64,000 nucleotides of DNA from Trichomonas tenax (lineage: Eukaryota > Parabasalia > Trichomonadida > Trichomonadidae): assembly GCA_023091735.1 (NCBI GenBank), contig JALKBU010000047.1, positions 46,518 to 110,517 of the forward strand, written 5' to 3'. Positions 1 through 11,700 of the stretch are shown piece by piece (position 1 is the stretch's first letter; every line of letters starts with the position of its first letter). Under the pieces are notes generated by a model. That model did not search any database, was not told where the DNA came from, and saw only the letters and a program-made list of their open reading frames with translations. A program made the position numbers and the translations under genes.

Positions 1-142
1 TCATAATTGTCGCTGGCGTTCCTTTGTTGTGCCTGAGGGTGTAATGCACCGTGATCGCGACGAAAACGGACATCACAGGGAGAACGAACGAGAGAATGTA
101 AAGCGCTTTTGTAGGAAATTGAACTATTTTTGTTTTATTCAT
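1..142 (-). CDS. N-terminus of a membrane protein, cut by the window edge
   Basis: A reading frame starts at ATG 140-142 on the minus strand and runs off the left edge. The 47 visible residues hold a short polar start followed by a hydrophobic stretch at about residues 13-34 (KALYILSFVLPVMSVFVAI) and then a polar segment. This fits a signal anchor or first membrane segment. Upstream of the start on the minus strand is the sequence AAAAAGTGGAG, the same AAAAGTG core seen before several other genes here. The family cannot be named from so little; a multi-span membrane family of the Frag1/DRAM/Sfk1 type is one guess, not a call. Confidence 0.5.
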   Translation of the reverse strand, partial: MNKTKIVQFPTKALYILSFVLPVMSVFVAITVHYTLRHNKGTPATIM

Positions 143-748
143 TTTATCAATTCTCCACTTTTTATTTTTTATTGCAAAAAGTGACAATTGAACTTCTATT
201 TTCCAAAAGTGAACAATTGATCCACTTTCAATGAAACTTTCAAAAACATTCGTTGATATATTTTGAAGCTTTATTTATGTCTTAAATATGAAGCAAAAAT
301 AATTTGTACAATGAAAAATTAGCTTAAAGATTGATATTTGGCAAAACTTTTTACGGAATAAATTATTATTTTTATAAGTTGTATTCATACATAGAGTATG
401 AAAGGATATTTTATTACCAATTTCGAAATTTATGTGATAGAATCAGTTTTATGAAAGTTTTTGACGGCAAAAACAATTGCATTGAGAATATCTATTTACT
501 CCCTTGATGAAAAAGAAATTGATTTTTTAGAAAAACAAAAAAAAAATCAAAATAAAAATGACAAAAAAATCCGAATTTTTTTATTAAATTCAGAAAATGA
601 GTTTTTAACATTGTTTTTAAGGACTTTTAAAACAGCAAATCGATTTAATATGGAGTCCATATCGATTAATGAAATAATTTCGATATGGCTATTTTTACAT
701 GCAAAATTATGGGGGAGACCCTGCGTTTTGAATTATTAACGTGCACAA
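143..748. other. AT-rich intergenic region
   Basis: About 600 bases of AT-rich sequence lie between two divergent genes. It holds A/T runs and two opposed AAAAAGTG/CACTTTTT stretches near 155-230. One open stretch at 461-739 lacks an ATG at its start and is low-complexity Lys/Asn/Ile, so it is not called. No RNA gene or repeat was recognised. Confidence 0.5.
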
Positions 749-1951
749 ATGACTTCTTTGCGACCTGACTTCACTGTCACTGATCTTCCAGATCGCATCA
801 TCATAAAACTGACGTTTAAAGGACATTCTGCAGCTAAATGCGATATCGTTGTTACTGATTTATACGCGAAATTCAACTTATCTCCGTATTTTCTGATTAT
901 TAACTTCCCTGAGTTCGTTTCGGTCACCAATGTCATTGCTTCGGCCAAGGGACAAGAACTACAAGTGCATATCGGCAAAGTAGAGCCAGAAAAGTGGAAA
1001 CCATATCCATGGGAGCTTCCTGATCAAGATGAGCTTAAAAAGAGACAAGAGGAGTCACTCGAGAGACTCATTGAGTTCGAGAGAAAGAAAGCTCAGCAAA
1101 AGAAACAAGAAGAAGAGGAAGCAAAGAAACAATCCATGCAAAAATCATGGGATGTTGAAAAGAAACAACGAAAAACATTAGAAGAACGCATAGAAGAGGA
1201 GAAGAAGTATGCAGAAGACCTCCTTGCCGGCAAATTTATGACAGATGATCTGAAAGATAAACCGCTTTACGAAAAAGCTGAAGTTGCTCCATCAAGAAGC
1301 AAACAAGTCTGCACGACATCACATACACCGACATTTAAGAACTTAGCTGCACGCTATGACGGTCCAATGCGTAAATTCATCAATCCTCAGAAAGGAGACA
1401 TGTCTCCACTGTGGATGAAAAATTCAGGCGACACATTCTACAAAGATGGTGCTTACACATCAGCTGTCAATGCTTATACAAAAGCTATCGAAGGAAGTGA
1501 CAGACAATACTGCGCTGCCTTTTCTAATCGTGCGCTTGCTCGTATGAAGTTAGGATACTACGAATTTGCTCTCGCTGACTGCAATGAGGGACTTGTTTTG
1601 ATTCATGACCCAATTGTTAACCAGGAGATGTGTATATTAAAGGTTAGACTCCTCTCAAGAAAGACATACTGCTGCATGAAGCTTGGACGTTATCTCGACG
1701 CTTTTCAGGCAAATTCAGAGATTCTTAAATTCATCAAGAAAGATGATAAAATACACAAAGATTTAGAACAAATAGCGTTACTCGCCGGCGATAAGATCAA
1801 AGGCGTCAAACCAGAAACTCCAAAGGGCAATATCGAAGAAATGGCAAGACTTAAGACAATCATTGAGGACGGTGTTGAAGAGCCAATCACTTTGGACGAT
1901 CCTAAGCCAAAGGAAGAGACTCCTGCAGAAGAATCACAAACTCAAGAATAA
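749..1951 (+). CDS. DNAAF4: DNAAF4 (DYX1C1)-like dynein axonemal assembly factor
   Basis: The 400-residue protein has an N-terminal CS (p23-like) domain at about residues 5-90. A charged Lys/Glu-rich helix follows at about 95-175. A C-terminal TPR block lies at about 220-350, with typical motifs such as GDTFYKDGAYTSAVNAYTKAI and YCAAFSNRALARMKLGYYEFALADC. CS, charged helix and TPR in this order, at this length, is the layout of DNAAF4. That cytoplasmic co-chaperone helps fold and pre-assemble dynein arms before their import into the cilium. The C-terminal tail is acidic and Pro/Glu-rich. The start is ATG 749. A dynein heavy chain, a likely client class, is encoded about 4 kb away. A different CS-TPR co-chaperone is the main alternative. 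Confidence 0.82.
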   Translation: MTSLRPDFTVTDLPDRIIIKLTFKGHSAAKCDIVVTDLYAKFNLSPYFLIINFPEFVSVTNVIASAKGQELQVHIGKVEPEKWKPYPWELPDQDELKKRQEESLERLIEFERKKAQQKKQEEEEAKKQSMQKSWDVEKKQRKTLEERIEEEKKYAEDLLAGKFMTDDLKDKPLYEKAEVAPSRSKQVCTTSHTPTFKNLAARYDGPMRKFINPQKGDMSPLWMKNSGDTFYKDGAYTSAVNAYTKAIEGSDRQYCAAFSNRALARMKLGYYEFALADCNEGLVLIHDPIVNQEMCILKVRLLSRKTYCCMKLGRYLDAFQANSEILKFIKKDDKIHKDLEQIALLAGDKIKGVKPETPKGNIEEMARLKTIIEDGVEEPITLDDPKPKEETPAEESQTQE

Positions 1952-2143
1952 TTTATGTATTTAAACGATAGATATTATACTTACCTTACGATGTTTGACT
2001 CAATACTTACAAAATTACATGAGATTCAATGTAATTTTTATTTTATATAAATTGTCATGAAGTGGTGAAGATATGTATTTTGATGACATAAAAACAACAA
2101 GTATTTGAAAAGCAGTAGATAGCAGTGAAGTGAAGTTGTTTAA

Positions 2144-2653
2144 TTAAACAAGAATCTTAAGATATTCTTCTGAGCAGTTACGTGCGCGTTTTGTGAGTGT
2201 AATCTTCATATCAGAAAGTTCCTTGTCGACATCTGTGAGGAATGTGATGACGAATTCGATTAATTTAGATAAAATCATTTGCTCGGTGTGAATATTTGTT
2301 ATCAAGAACGAGATATCATAGCCTGGTATTGGCTTACGGCGGATTATGCGGAACTGGTCAGCTCTCTGAGCGATGAATCTCATGAACATCTTCGCGAGTA
2401 ATCTGTCGACGTCATCGATTTGCTTTATTCTGACAGAAATGCGGACACTGTTGATCGCAGTCTCGATGTACACCTTTTCGTACTGTGAACGAGAAATGAG
2501 AAGTGGGCGAGCGATGACTTCTGGTGTTTTTCCAATTTCAATTTCTGGCTTGTTTTGGCGTTCGATTTCCTGGGATGAGAAATTGCGGAGGCAAAGGGAC
2601 GCCTGCAATGTCCTCCTGATGGCAGCAAGATATGATGCGAGAGGATTTGACAT
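2144..2653 (-). CDS. ARPC4: Arp2/3 complex subunit 4 (ARPC4, p20-ARC)
   Basis: The 169-residue product matches ARPC4 along its whole length, and the family is usually about 168 residues. Diagnostic stretches include LCLRNFSSQEIERQNKPEIE, INSVRISVRIKQIDDVDRLL, FRIIRRKPIPGYDISFLITN and the following HTEQM. ARPC4 and ARPC2 form the core of the Arp2/3 complex, which nucleates branched actin filaments at the cell cortex. The ATG at 2651-2653 is chosen because the upstream in-frame extension begins only at a TTG, while this start gives MSNPLASYLAAIRRTL as in other ARPC4 proteins. It is convergent with DNAAF4, with about 190 bases between the stops. Confidence 0.93.
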   Translation of the reverse strand: MSNPLASYLAAIRRTLQASLCLRNFSSQEIERQNKPEIEIGKTPEVIARPLLISRSQYEKVYIETAINSVRISVRIKQIDDVDRLLAKMFMRFIAQRADQFRIIRRKPIPGYDISFLITNIHTEQMILSKLIEFVITFLTDVDKELSDMKITLTKRARNCSEEYLKILV

Positions 2654-2874
2654 AATAAAAATTGACAATTTTGGAAAAAGTGGTGGTTAATAGCATCAAT
2701 TGTCCATCAACCGAGCATCACATTGCACCCACTGCGGTGGACCTCCGAGACCCGGAATTCCAGTATTTCACCTATTTTTTTATCTCACATTTCAAATCGA
2801 CAAATGAAATGGTGTGAAAAACCAGTGAATAGATAGCAATGGCTAAAAAACTAAAGGATGAATAAAGGAAATGG

Positions 2875-4200
2875 TTAGATTTCAGCGTCAGTCTCGAAAT
2901 CTGACATCATATGAGAATTTTGAAGCAATAATCGAACGTTCACAGTTTGTAACAGCCTAATGAATGTATCACAGAACAGTGATGGCTGCTCTTCGGCGAC
3001 TTCCGCTAATCTGTTGTGTAATAAAATAAATGATGAAGCGAGAAAACTTCTGATAAACTGTGAAATCGATGTAGAGGATAGTCCTGATGTCATCAGTAAG
3101 ACTGAATTTTCAATATCATGGTCCTTTATGAATAATGAACCTATTTCATCTGAAATAAAATCAAAATTCTCGAGATTGACGTTTGTAATCATTTGATGTG
3201 TGGATGGGGATGAAAATATAATAAGTTCCATCGTATCTTCGAATAAATTAGTCCAAACATTTGTTGTTTTTGCGTAATATGCTTCAAATAACGAGAAAAC
3301 TATAGTACTTGCCATATCACTGGATATTGCGTCTCCGCTTTGAGTCAAAAACTTTTCTTCTGAGGTTCCTGCTAAGAGACAGTTCGTAAATAAAGTAATA
3401 ACGTGAATCATTCCCGAAACGTAATCAACTGTACATGAGCCATGAATGAAGAAGGCCAAAAGAGCATTAAACGCAACTTGATCAGCACCAGATATCTCAA
3501 AATGCATTTTTGGCAAATCTTCATTCAAATTATCGATAAATTTTTTGAGTTTAGGCGAGGCATTTTCGCTACTCGCTGAAGCAGATTCTATTTGAGGTTT
3601 GATTTTGAGATATTCCTGTTCTTTCCATTTTTGAATTTCCAAAATTCTTCGCCAAAGTTCAATAGTAAACGAAGGATCAACGTCGAGCTCACTTGCTGAG
3701 ATGCCGTTTATTATCCTATTGCCACTGAAAACGTGATCGAAGTTATTTTCATCAACAGTTATTATTTGTAATTCAGAAATTGATTCTCTAATTAAATCGT
3801 TGGTAATACCATCGGCTGAATGCGAGAATTTTAGATTTGCTAATGGTGTTGAATTCGACCGACTGCAATTCGCGTTTTTAGGAAGAATTGAGAATATTTT
3901 TCTGTTTCCCGGCGCTGGCTTAAGTTTGTGGTACTGCTGAAAATATGACCAAATGCTTGAAACAGCAGATTCATTTTCTAATTTAAAGGTTCTCTTGATA
4001 TTATCACCCTTAAATTTCATTATCAGAGGGTCATTATCATCAAATTCGATGGTCTGTAGTTGTGAAAGCGTGTCTATTAAAATAATTTCGTGCTCTTGAT
4101 TAAAAAATGTTACAAAAACTTTGTTATTTTTGGTGCTCAATGAAATACTCCCATTGATGATAACGTTGTTGCCGAAATCAATCTGGAGAGGGAATTCCAT
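2875..4200 (-). CDS. TBC-domain protein (Rab-GAP fold), probably without classical GAP fingers
   Basis: The ATG start is at 4198-4200 (MEFPLQIDFG); upstream in-frame codons lead only to TTG. The 441-residue protein has an N-terminal beta-rich region that could be a PH-like domain (about 1-100). The pattern LWRRILEIQKWKEQEY follows near 210. Then comes a TBC-like core, with EDLPKMHFEISGADQVAFNA and then LLAFFIHGSCTVDYVSGMIH. TBC proteins accelerate GTP hydrolysis by Rab GTPases with an Arg finger (IxxDxxR) and a Gln finger (YxQG). Here the equivalent positions read DLPK and YVSG, so both fingers seem to be replaced. The fold assignment is by pattern and is moderate. Confidence 0.6.
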   Translation of the reverse strand: MEFPLQIDFGNNVIINGSISLSTKNNKVFVTFFNQEHEIILIDTLSQLQTIEFDDNDPLIMKFKGDNIKRTFKLENESAVSSIWSYFQQYHKLKPAPGNRKIFSILPKNANCSRSNSTPLANLKFSHSADGITNDLIRESISELQIITVDENNFDHVFSGNRIINGISASELDVDPSFTIELWRRILEIQKWKEQEYLKIKPQIESASASSENASPKLKKFIDNLNEDLPKMHFEISGADQVAFNALLAFFIHGSCTVDYVSGMIHVITLFTNCLLAGTSEEKFLTQSGDAISSDMASTIVFSLFEAYYAKTTNVWTNLFEDTMELIIFSSPSTHQMITNVNLENFDFISDEIGSLFIKDHDIENSVLLMTSGLSSTSISQFIRSFLASSFILLHNRLAEVAEEQPSLFCDTFIRLLQTVNVRLLLQNSHMMSDFETDAEI

Positions 4201-4856
4201 TACTCTAAAAAGATCAAAAGTTTTCTTGAATAACCAAATTTTTTTATCAATAAAAGTGACAAAATAAATGGCACTTTTCCCCTTTTTCACATGAAACAAA
4301 ATCAAGGATTCTAAACATGTTCACTACAAAGACCGGACACAGTATAGTTTAGCCCTAGAAGATGGGTAATCGTTTGCGCTCATTTATTTATTTCAAAATA
4401 TATCAAATCAACTTCAAACAAAATGTATTTCCCATGAATGATATATTACTCATCTCAAGTAAATTTGAAGCATACAAGAATCTAAATAACAAATATGAAT
4501 TATGAATTTGTTATTATTCAATTATATTGAAGAAATAGGGATACATCATCATATCTAAAGAGTATGTAATATATCAGAGACTAAAACCAAAATTATTTTT
4601 TCGTTTCAAGTTTTTTCAAAAAAGATGTGGAAAAATTGAACATATTATTAAAAAGAAAGAAGTTTTGGCTATCTTCATCGAAATACAAAGATTTTTCAAT
4701 ATAACATTTTGTTTGAGATTATTTTTTGTAAAAAAAGAAAATTTTGAAATGATTTAAATCGATGACATTAAGTATTTGATGAAGATGCCTCACTTCTCGA
4801 CTTTGATTTAAGAAATAGCAATTATTTAATCTTTTAGACACGATTTTTTCTGTAAT
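4201..4856. other. AT-rich intergenic region
   Basis: About 650 bases separate the TBC-type gene and the V-ATPase subunit e gene, both on the minus strand. The sequence is AT-rich with short A and T runs. It holds no open frame of note and no recognised repeat or RNA gene. Confidence 0.4.
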
Positions 4857-5081
4857 TTATGCGATTGATTTCTCTGGCTGTACTAATGGGAACATCTGGC
4901 ACATATAAACGCAGATCCACATAATCCAAGCCATAACGTAGAGAATTGTTGCGAAGTTGATCGCGTAGCAAGTTTGTCCCTTTCTAAACACGATACCAAG
5001 AATGACGTCTGTAACAACGATGAGGCAAAGGAAGACCATTGAGCCAATGAGCATTCCTAAATAGGGTTGTTCGACTGCCAT
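4857..5081 (-). CDS. V-type H+-ATPase subunit e (Vma9-like)
   Basis: This 74-residue protein has two membrane segments, at about 8-31 (LIGSMVFLCLIVVTDVILGI) and about 40-64 (INFATILYVMAWIMWICVYM). They are followed by CQMFPLVQPE. Length, two-helix layout and the ending pattern W-x(8-10)-Q-x-x-P-L-x-x-P match subunit e of the V-ATPase membrane sector (ATP_synt_H family). This small subunit is part of the Vo proton channel of acidic compartments. The start is ATG 5079-5081. It is the shortest confident gene in the window. Small membrane proteins diverge quickly, so some doubt stays. Confidence 0.75.
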   Translation of the reverse strand: MAVEQPYLGMLIGSMVFLCLIVVTDVILGIVFRKGQTCYAINFATILYVMAWIMWICVYMCQMFPLVQPEKSIA

Positions 5082-5129
5082 GTTATTTTTTGGGTTTACA
5101 AAGGACGATCGGCGGTTATGACAAAGACC

Positions 5130-5760
5130 AATTCTTTTTTCTATTTTCGGTTGAGATTTTATATTTAGATGTTATATGGTTTTATATATCTAATCCTTTA
5201 ATTATGGAAAAAATAGTAAAATTTGATGTTAAATTTATTGGTTTCAAGAGCTGATATTTTAGAATTAATCATTATATCACTTTCTACATCTATTCTTTTA
5301 ATTATGGTGAAAATCTATAAAATTGATTTTGATTTTTATATTTGGGCCTGATAGTTTATATTTTGATATTATATCGCTTTGTGTATCTGATCCTCGAGTT
5401 ATTGCACAAATTGTTAATCTAGATTTTAAATATTTTGGTTTCTAACAGAAGATATTTTAAAAGTAGACACAAAATAACCATGCAAGTTGATTTTTCTGAT
5501 CCTAGTGGTTAATCATAAATTTGATATTGATATTGTTTCATGTTGCCTGATGTCTTATATTTAGGTACATCATCGCTTGGAATATATAAATCTCTTATTA
5601 TGCGTAAAATTATTAATTTTGATTTTGATTATTTGATTTTTAGTGATTGTTTTTCAAGAATAAATGATTTAATACCACGCAAATTCATATCTCTTCTTAT
5701 AGAGAAAATTGTTAACACGAATAATTTTCGATGAAATATTACATAATAAACAAATATAAA
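5130..5760. repeat. Degenerate tandem repeat, AT-rich
   Basis: The gap between the V-ATPase subunit gene and the dynein 3' end is built from diverged copies of one unit of about 100-160 bases. Recurring phrases are CTTTAATTATGG / CTTTTAATTATGG / CTTATTATGCG, each followed by AAAATT-type and TTTTGATTTT-type stretches and then ATATC. At least four copies can be followed (near 5190, 5290, 5390 and 5590). The copies are too diverged for exact unit borders by eye. No gene is seen. Confidence 0.5.
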
Positions 5761-5788
5761 TTATTTTAATCATACAAAAATATACATG

Positions 5789-8700
5789 TTATTGCTGTGT
5801 AGTAATGAATGCAGCCACAGATCTCTGGATCCAGTGATCTGGAGAAATCTGTGGTGTTGGCAAGTAAATGGATACAATATAGTTTGGAAGATCGAGAGCG
5901 CCTGTTCCTCTGTTCTGTGTTCTGAAGACAGGGCACTCGTATGTTGTGTTAGGGTCGTACAAATCTTTCTGGTCTGTTGGAATAAGATGCATAACAGGTA
6001 ATGAAGAAATGAGCTGTCTCTGGCCGCATTCAGCGAGGCATTTCTTATCTTCGTCCCAACGAGCGCCTTCTAGTGGAAGACCCTCGATGTAGATGCCTTG
6101 TTCTGGCTCTGTTGTGATTTTGTCTGGTGCCATCTCATTGAGAGGTATTGTCTTCCAGCGCAATGTATCGAATGGAACATTGTTGCTGCGTGCATACAAC
6201 TGGAGAATTGCAGTTAAGAACTCTTCAGGATGGAAGAAAGCACCGAGGCGATATACAACTGGTGCGCCCATTCTCACCCAGTTATCGAGGAATGCGACTC
6301 TCTGCTTGAGATCTGCCATGTAGGCTCTGAGATTCAAAATTGATGGGAATGACTTCTCGAGCCAGTCTTCAGGAACTCTGTTGGCAAGCAATCTCTTGTT
6401 GAGCGTTTCAAGTCTCTCGTCGATCATAATGAGGCCCTTCAAGCCATTTCTCATTGCATGGAGTGATTCACCGATGACTTCGATCAACTGGTTGTACAAA
6501 ACAATTTCGTGGAGCAAAACTGTTGTCATCATCTCTTCCGATGGGAATTTCTTCTTGAACTGGAAAACATTGAACTGCTTTGGAACTTCTTGAATGAGGC
6601 TTTCAACGAGATTGATTGCGAACTGTTCTTCTGATATAGAATCAGCTGCAGCAACAAGTGTTGGCTGGACTTCGATGAGAGAAGCGAAAATCGACAAAGC
6701 TTCGTTTCTTGCGATGATTGTACTTGCATTCTTTGAAAGTCCGACATCAACACCGGCAGTGACAACAGGCCACTCTGTGACGATCTGAAGGAGGTCTGCG
6801 AGTGTGCCTCTGTAGTGCGGCGGTTTGTAGCGGTCGCCGAAGGAGAAGCTAGGACGGTTGACTTCTGGGCTGAAGTATCTTCCAAGGAGAGAAAGAAGGA
6901 GTCTTCTATCCCATCTATCGGTGACTCTTCCGCCGTAGTTGAGTTCACCGATGACATAAGAGAGAGCTTCGAATGGGACTTCTCCATCTGTGCTTTCTCC
7001 GAGGAAGATCTTCAAATGCTTCAACGAGATGTTGTAGTCACTCGGGTTGAATTCGTATGGAATGTTCCATCCGATTGAACCGAACTGCAATCTCTCAAGA
7101 ACGACTGCATGGAAGAAAGCAAGATGGAAGCTAAGCTTCTTCTCAATGATGTTGTCATTGGCATCGTATTCTTCAGGGTTGAAGCCGTTGTAGATTCTCA
7201 TGACATTTTCTCTCATGCCCTTCGGAATTTCGTAAATGAGCTTCGTTCCTTGATAAAGAATACCGATTGGGAATGATGGCGATGACATTGTAACGAGGCA
7301 GATTCTGAAGCGTGGATTGATAGTCTTAGGATCGAGGTTGTTGATGATGTTTTCGAGACGAGGCATCCATGAAAGAGACAAGTGGCAGTTCTGCAAAAGT
7401 ACCCAATATCCATTTGCTGAGGCTTCTGCGATGAGTTCTTCTGCACCTTGACCTCTTCCACGACCAAGAGAGTAAGATTTGAAGTATTTGTCTGCTTCCA
7501 TAGTTCTGGCGACGTTAATGATTTCATCCTGAGGATCGATACCCGGCATAATGATGAAAATGAGTGGAGAAAGCGGATTGGAGTTCTTGAAGACATTCTG
7601 GAGCTTGAGAGTTGGCGGAGTGACGAATTCTTTGCCCATAGAGTTCTCAATGAACAAATGCAAACCTTCACGAACACGCTGCAAATGGAAAACTCTCAAC
7701 ACCAAAAGTTGCTCGAATGGAGAAAGCTGTTCTTCGTAAGGGATCTTTTCTGTTTCTGGTGTCGCTGATTCCATGTAATTGGCCCATTCCTGGGTGTTCT
7801 TTGCGATAGATTGAATAAGGTTTGCAAAGACAGGAGATGCTTTGTGAAGATTTGCAGCAAGACTCCAAACATCATCAGGAAGGAAATTCGTTGGATTCGG
7901 ATCAGATGATGAACTTGGAGAAAGCATGAATGCAAGTTCGCCACCACTAATAGTCTTTGTTGCAAAGCCGATTCTGATTGCCATAAGAGTGGAGAAGAGA
8001 AGTTTGTGACGTGAGAACAAAGAATATGAAACACTTTCATAGAAGAATGTTGCAATTGTGTTGTGGAACATTTTGATTTTCTCATCTTTATCTTCTGGAT
8101 GTGGCGAATCGATAATTGCTTGTCTGAAGAGTTCAACGAACCACTTCAAAGAGAACTGATACATCGGATCGATGACAGAGAAATCTGAGATACAGAAGTA
8201 AAGAAGAGCAGCGCGTTCAGCAACAGGAGAGAAAGTTTCCTTGAATTCATTGATGAGTTTTTCAGTTTCGAGTGATGCTTCCATTTGTGTTGCGATGTCT
8301 TTAGATGTTGCTTGGGCTCTTTGAAGTGTCTTAATAGCGTTATCATCATCAAGAATGTCACTTCCTGCATTTGAAACAATGTGCAAAATCTCGTTTTCGA
8401 TCTCTTTTAGCTTCTTTGTATTCGCTGCGCTTGCTTCCATGATCTTGATACGTTTCTCATCAAGATCAGCACGTTCGACTTCAATGAGGTTGTTGAGAAG
8501 AAGGTCTGTGAGTCCAAACTGTGTGGTTGTGAAATTAATCAATGAAACTTGAGAACAGACTTCTGGTGAATAATGTGGATTTGGATATTTGGTTGAAATA
8601 TAAAGTCTGAACGAATCTGAGTATGTAATAGATTCACCACCAAGAGAAACGCGCTTAATGCCATCAACAGTGTGAATTTCTCGAGATAAGATCGGATCAA

Positions 8701-11700
8701 GAAGTGGATCAAGTTTCAGTCCAACGTTTTCGATGAGAACAGGCAAACCGAAGCTGACGCAGCTCTTCAAACGCTGAAGGAAGTCCGCTTGATCGAATTG
8801 GAGAACATTCATCTTTTCACCTTCAACAGCTCTGAGCCACTTCGTGCCACTTAATTGCGGATCGATGAGAAGTGGGAATGAAAGATTCTTTGTGATGATC
8901 AAAGCGTTTTCGATAGAGTTCGTATCATTAGGAAGACCTTTAACAATCCAATCTCTGATGATGCCATCGTTACCAAGAGCTGCTTGAATAGAGAAGTCTG
9001 ATGTATACGCGATCTTTTCCTCATCGAGGAATCCCTCCCAATGACTGATGATATCGATTCTGAACTTAGGAGAGAAGACACCAATGTAAGTTAAAACACC
9101 GGAAATAAGCAATGAATCACCGAGAATGAATTGCGCTGTATTGTGAAGTTTCTTTGCTGTTTCTTCCCATCTTGCCGTTTCTCCGGAAAGTCCACTCATC
9201 ATCTTTTCAGCTCTCTCAAGCCTTGCTTGAGTATTCGCGACACTCTGAGAAAGTTCTTTTTCTTTCTCTTTCTGGACTTTGACTGAATCAGAGAGTGATT
9301 GAAGTGTTGCTTCGACTTGTGCAAGGTGCTCTTGTGCACGAGCAAGCATTTGCTTTGATTGTTCGAGTTTCTTAGCGGCTTCATCAGCTGCGTTTCTAAG
9401 TGGAAGAATCTGCTGGAAAACAAACCAGTAATCGAATGATGCACAAACCCAATCATAAAGAGCACCGACAGCCGCGAATGAGCCACTGGCAATTGCCTTC
9501 TTTTCAGCTCTCTGGTCTGGTTCTGTTGGAACATACTTCTTCAGTTTATTGATTGTTTCTTTCTTGAGGTCTTCGATTCTGAAGTTTTGGACATTCTTAA
9601 TGAAACCAATATCGTTCAGAAGAGAAATAACTTCTGGCCAATAATCTTCTTCCTTGGAACCTGGCGTTGGACCGTTGACGATTCTTGGCCTTCTTCCGAA
9701 CATGATACAGACAGCTTCGAATGTATCAATCATACCGCTGCTTGGCGCGTGAAGCTTCTTGATGTTAGAAAGAGAATCCTTATCGAGACGCAAAACCGCA
9801 TCCTGTGCTTCTTGAAGCAGAGGCTGAGCTCTCTTGAATTGCTCTTGTGCAATGTTATTTGCTTTGTTAGCTTCTTCAGCTTCTTTCTCAGCAATTTCTC
9901 TTTGACCTTGGACTTCCTTTCTTGTTTCTTCGACTTCATCTGATTTAACTTTGAGTTGCTCAAGCATTTGTTCACACTCTGCGCGTGTCTTTCGAAGAAC
10001 AGGAATGTTCTGATCGAGTTCTCTCGACATCTGTTCAATTTGCTCTTTCGTTGTCTTGATTTTCTCGACACCACCTTCGTAGTTGTTAATGAGCGTTCCT
10101 GTTTCTTCTCCTTTCTTTGCAAGGTTGCTTGAGAACGTGGCGAGTAATTCGAAGTATCTTGATGGCGTGACAGCAGTAAATCTCTTTGTTTCCTTGAGGA
10201 ATTTGTCAGCAATGCCTTCAACAGATTTGTGCATCTTCACCAAAACTGAGATAATGGAATTGATGTTGTCTTGGCTGACAACGCCGCTCTTTGTGAGTGA
10301 TGCTCTTGCAACACTTTCAAGGGCATTTTGAGACCATGGCATGTACCAGTCGATTGTGCTCTCGTTTCTTATTGCTGGATAAGAAATCATAGAGTCCTTA
10401 AAGACATAACCATATGGAGAGAAAGCCATGATGACGTGGAAATTCTTGCGAATTCTCTCAACAAACAAATCCCAGTAGTCTGAAACATGGTTTGAAAGTC
10501 CCATATCTTTTCCTGCAAGTTCTGCTTTGATTGCTTCGACTTCATCTCTTTCATAGAGTTGTGGAACTTCACCACTGATCATTAAGTTGCTGATGTCTTC
10601 GAGTTGCTGCGGCATTATAATTTGGACATCGGAAATAATGAAACCAGTTTGTATATCTTCTGTGCCGCATTGCTTGAGAAGATTCTTGAGATCTTCGTGC
10701 CATTCAGCGACAGAATATGTTCTTGTAATTGCAATCTCGAAAGGCTCAATGTTGCTCATATACATTGCAAGTCTTGCGAGTGACTTTCTGCCGCTTGCTT
10801 TAACACCAACAAGCAAAGCGTGACCACCAACTGTTGCGAAGATTCTGCTGAGGGCACTCAAGTGGACAACAGCCTCTTGGAACAAAACAATGTCAATCGG
10901 CTTCGAAGCATCTCTGTTGTGTTCATCAAGTGTAACTGTGCAACTCTTGACAAGTTCGTCAGAGCCCTTAACGACTTCTTTATATCTTGATGAGTTATCT
11001 GCAAATGTGTTAAAGAGAAGCAGTTCTCCTGGTGGTTGATATGATGTGTGGAAGACATCAACGAGAACTTTCTGAACTTGACCATCAAACCACTTTCTAT
11101 CATTGATTGAGTTGAATCTATCTGTAAATTCTCGAGTGATTTCGTGCTTCCATAAGCGCTGGAACTCACCTTCGCTTGTGAGATTTTGCATATTAAAAAG
11201 GCAAATGCCTCTGATGATGTGAACGATATTTCTGAGATTGAAAATGTAGTGAAGCTTTGATGGGATTGGAAGAAGTCTGTTTTGGCACTGCTCATAGAGA
11301 TTAATGATTCCTTGAGCAGCTGCTGGTATCATGTTCTTTATCGTGACCGATGCTTCCTTCAAATTCCAGTTCAAAAGTTCTTCAGTGATCTTCTGAACAA
11401 TCGGGATTTCATATTTAGGAACATGGAGAGTGAAGAAATGCCTTGTAAGTCTGTGAGGCAAACCATACATACCACCGCCTGAAACACCTGTTGTGCCTAA
11501 TATCGAAGTTCCAATGACATTCAGGAATTCAACTGGAGATGTATTGAACCATCCCCCGTGATCGAAGAACTGTCTCAAAAGTTCGAGAGCGGGCTGTGCA
11601 CCATAAATTTCTGGCTTGACGCTGCCAAGATTATCAATCAGGAATACGAAGTGTTGACCAGGAAGAGGTCCGAATGTTCCAAGTTTCTTGTGCATGAACT

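Noticed and set aside
461..739. 92-codon open stretch before DNAAF4
   Set aside because: It starts at TTG, is rich in Lys/Asn/Ile as AT-rich DNA gives by chance, and has no domain.
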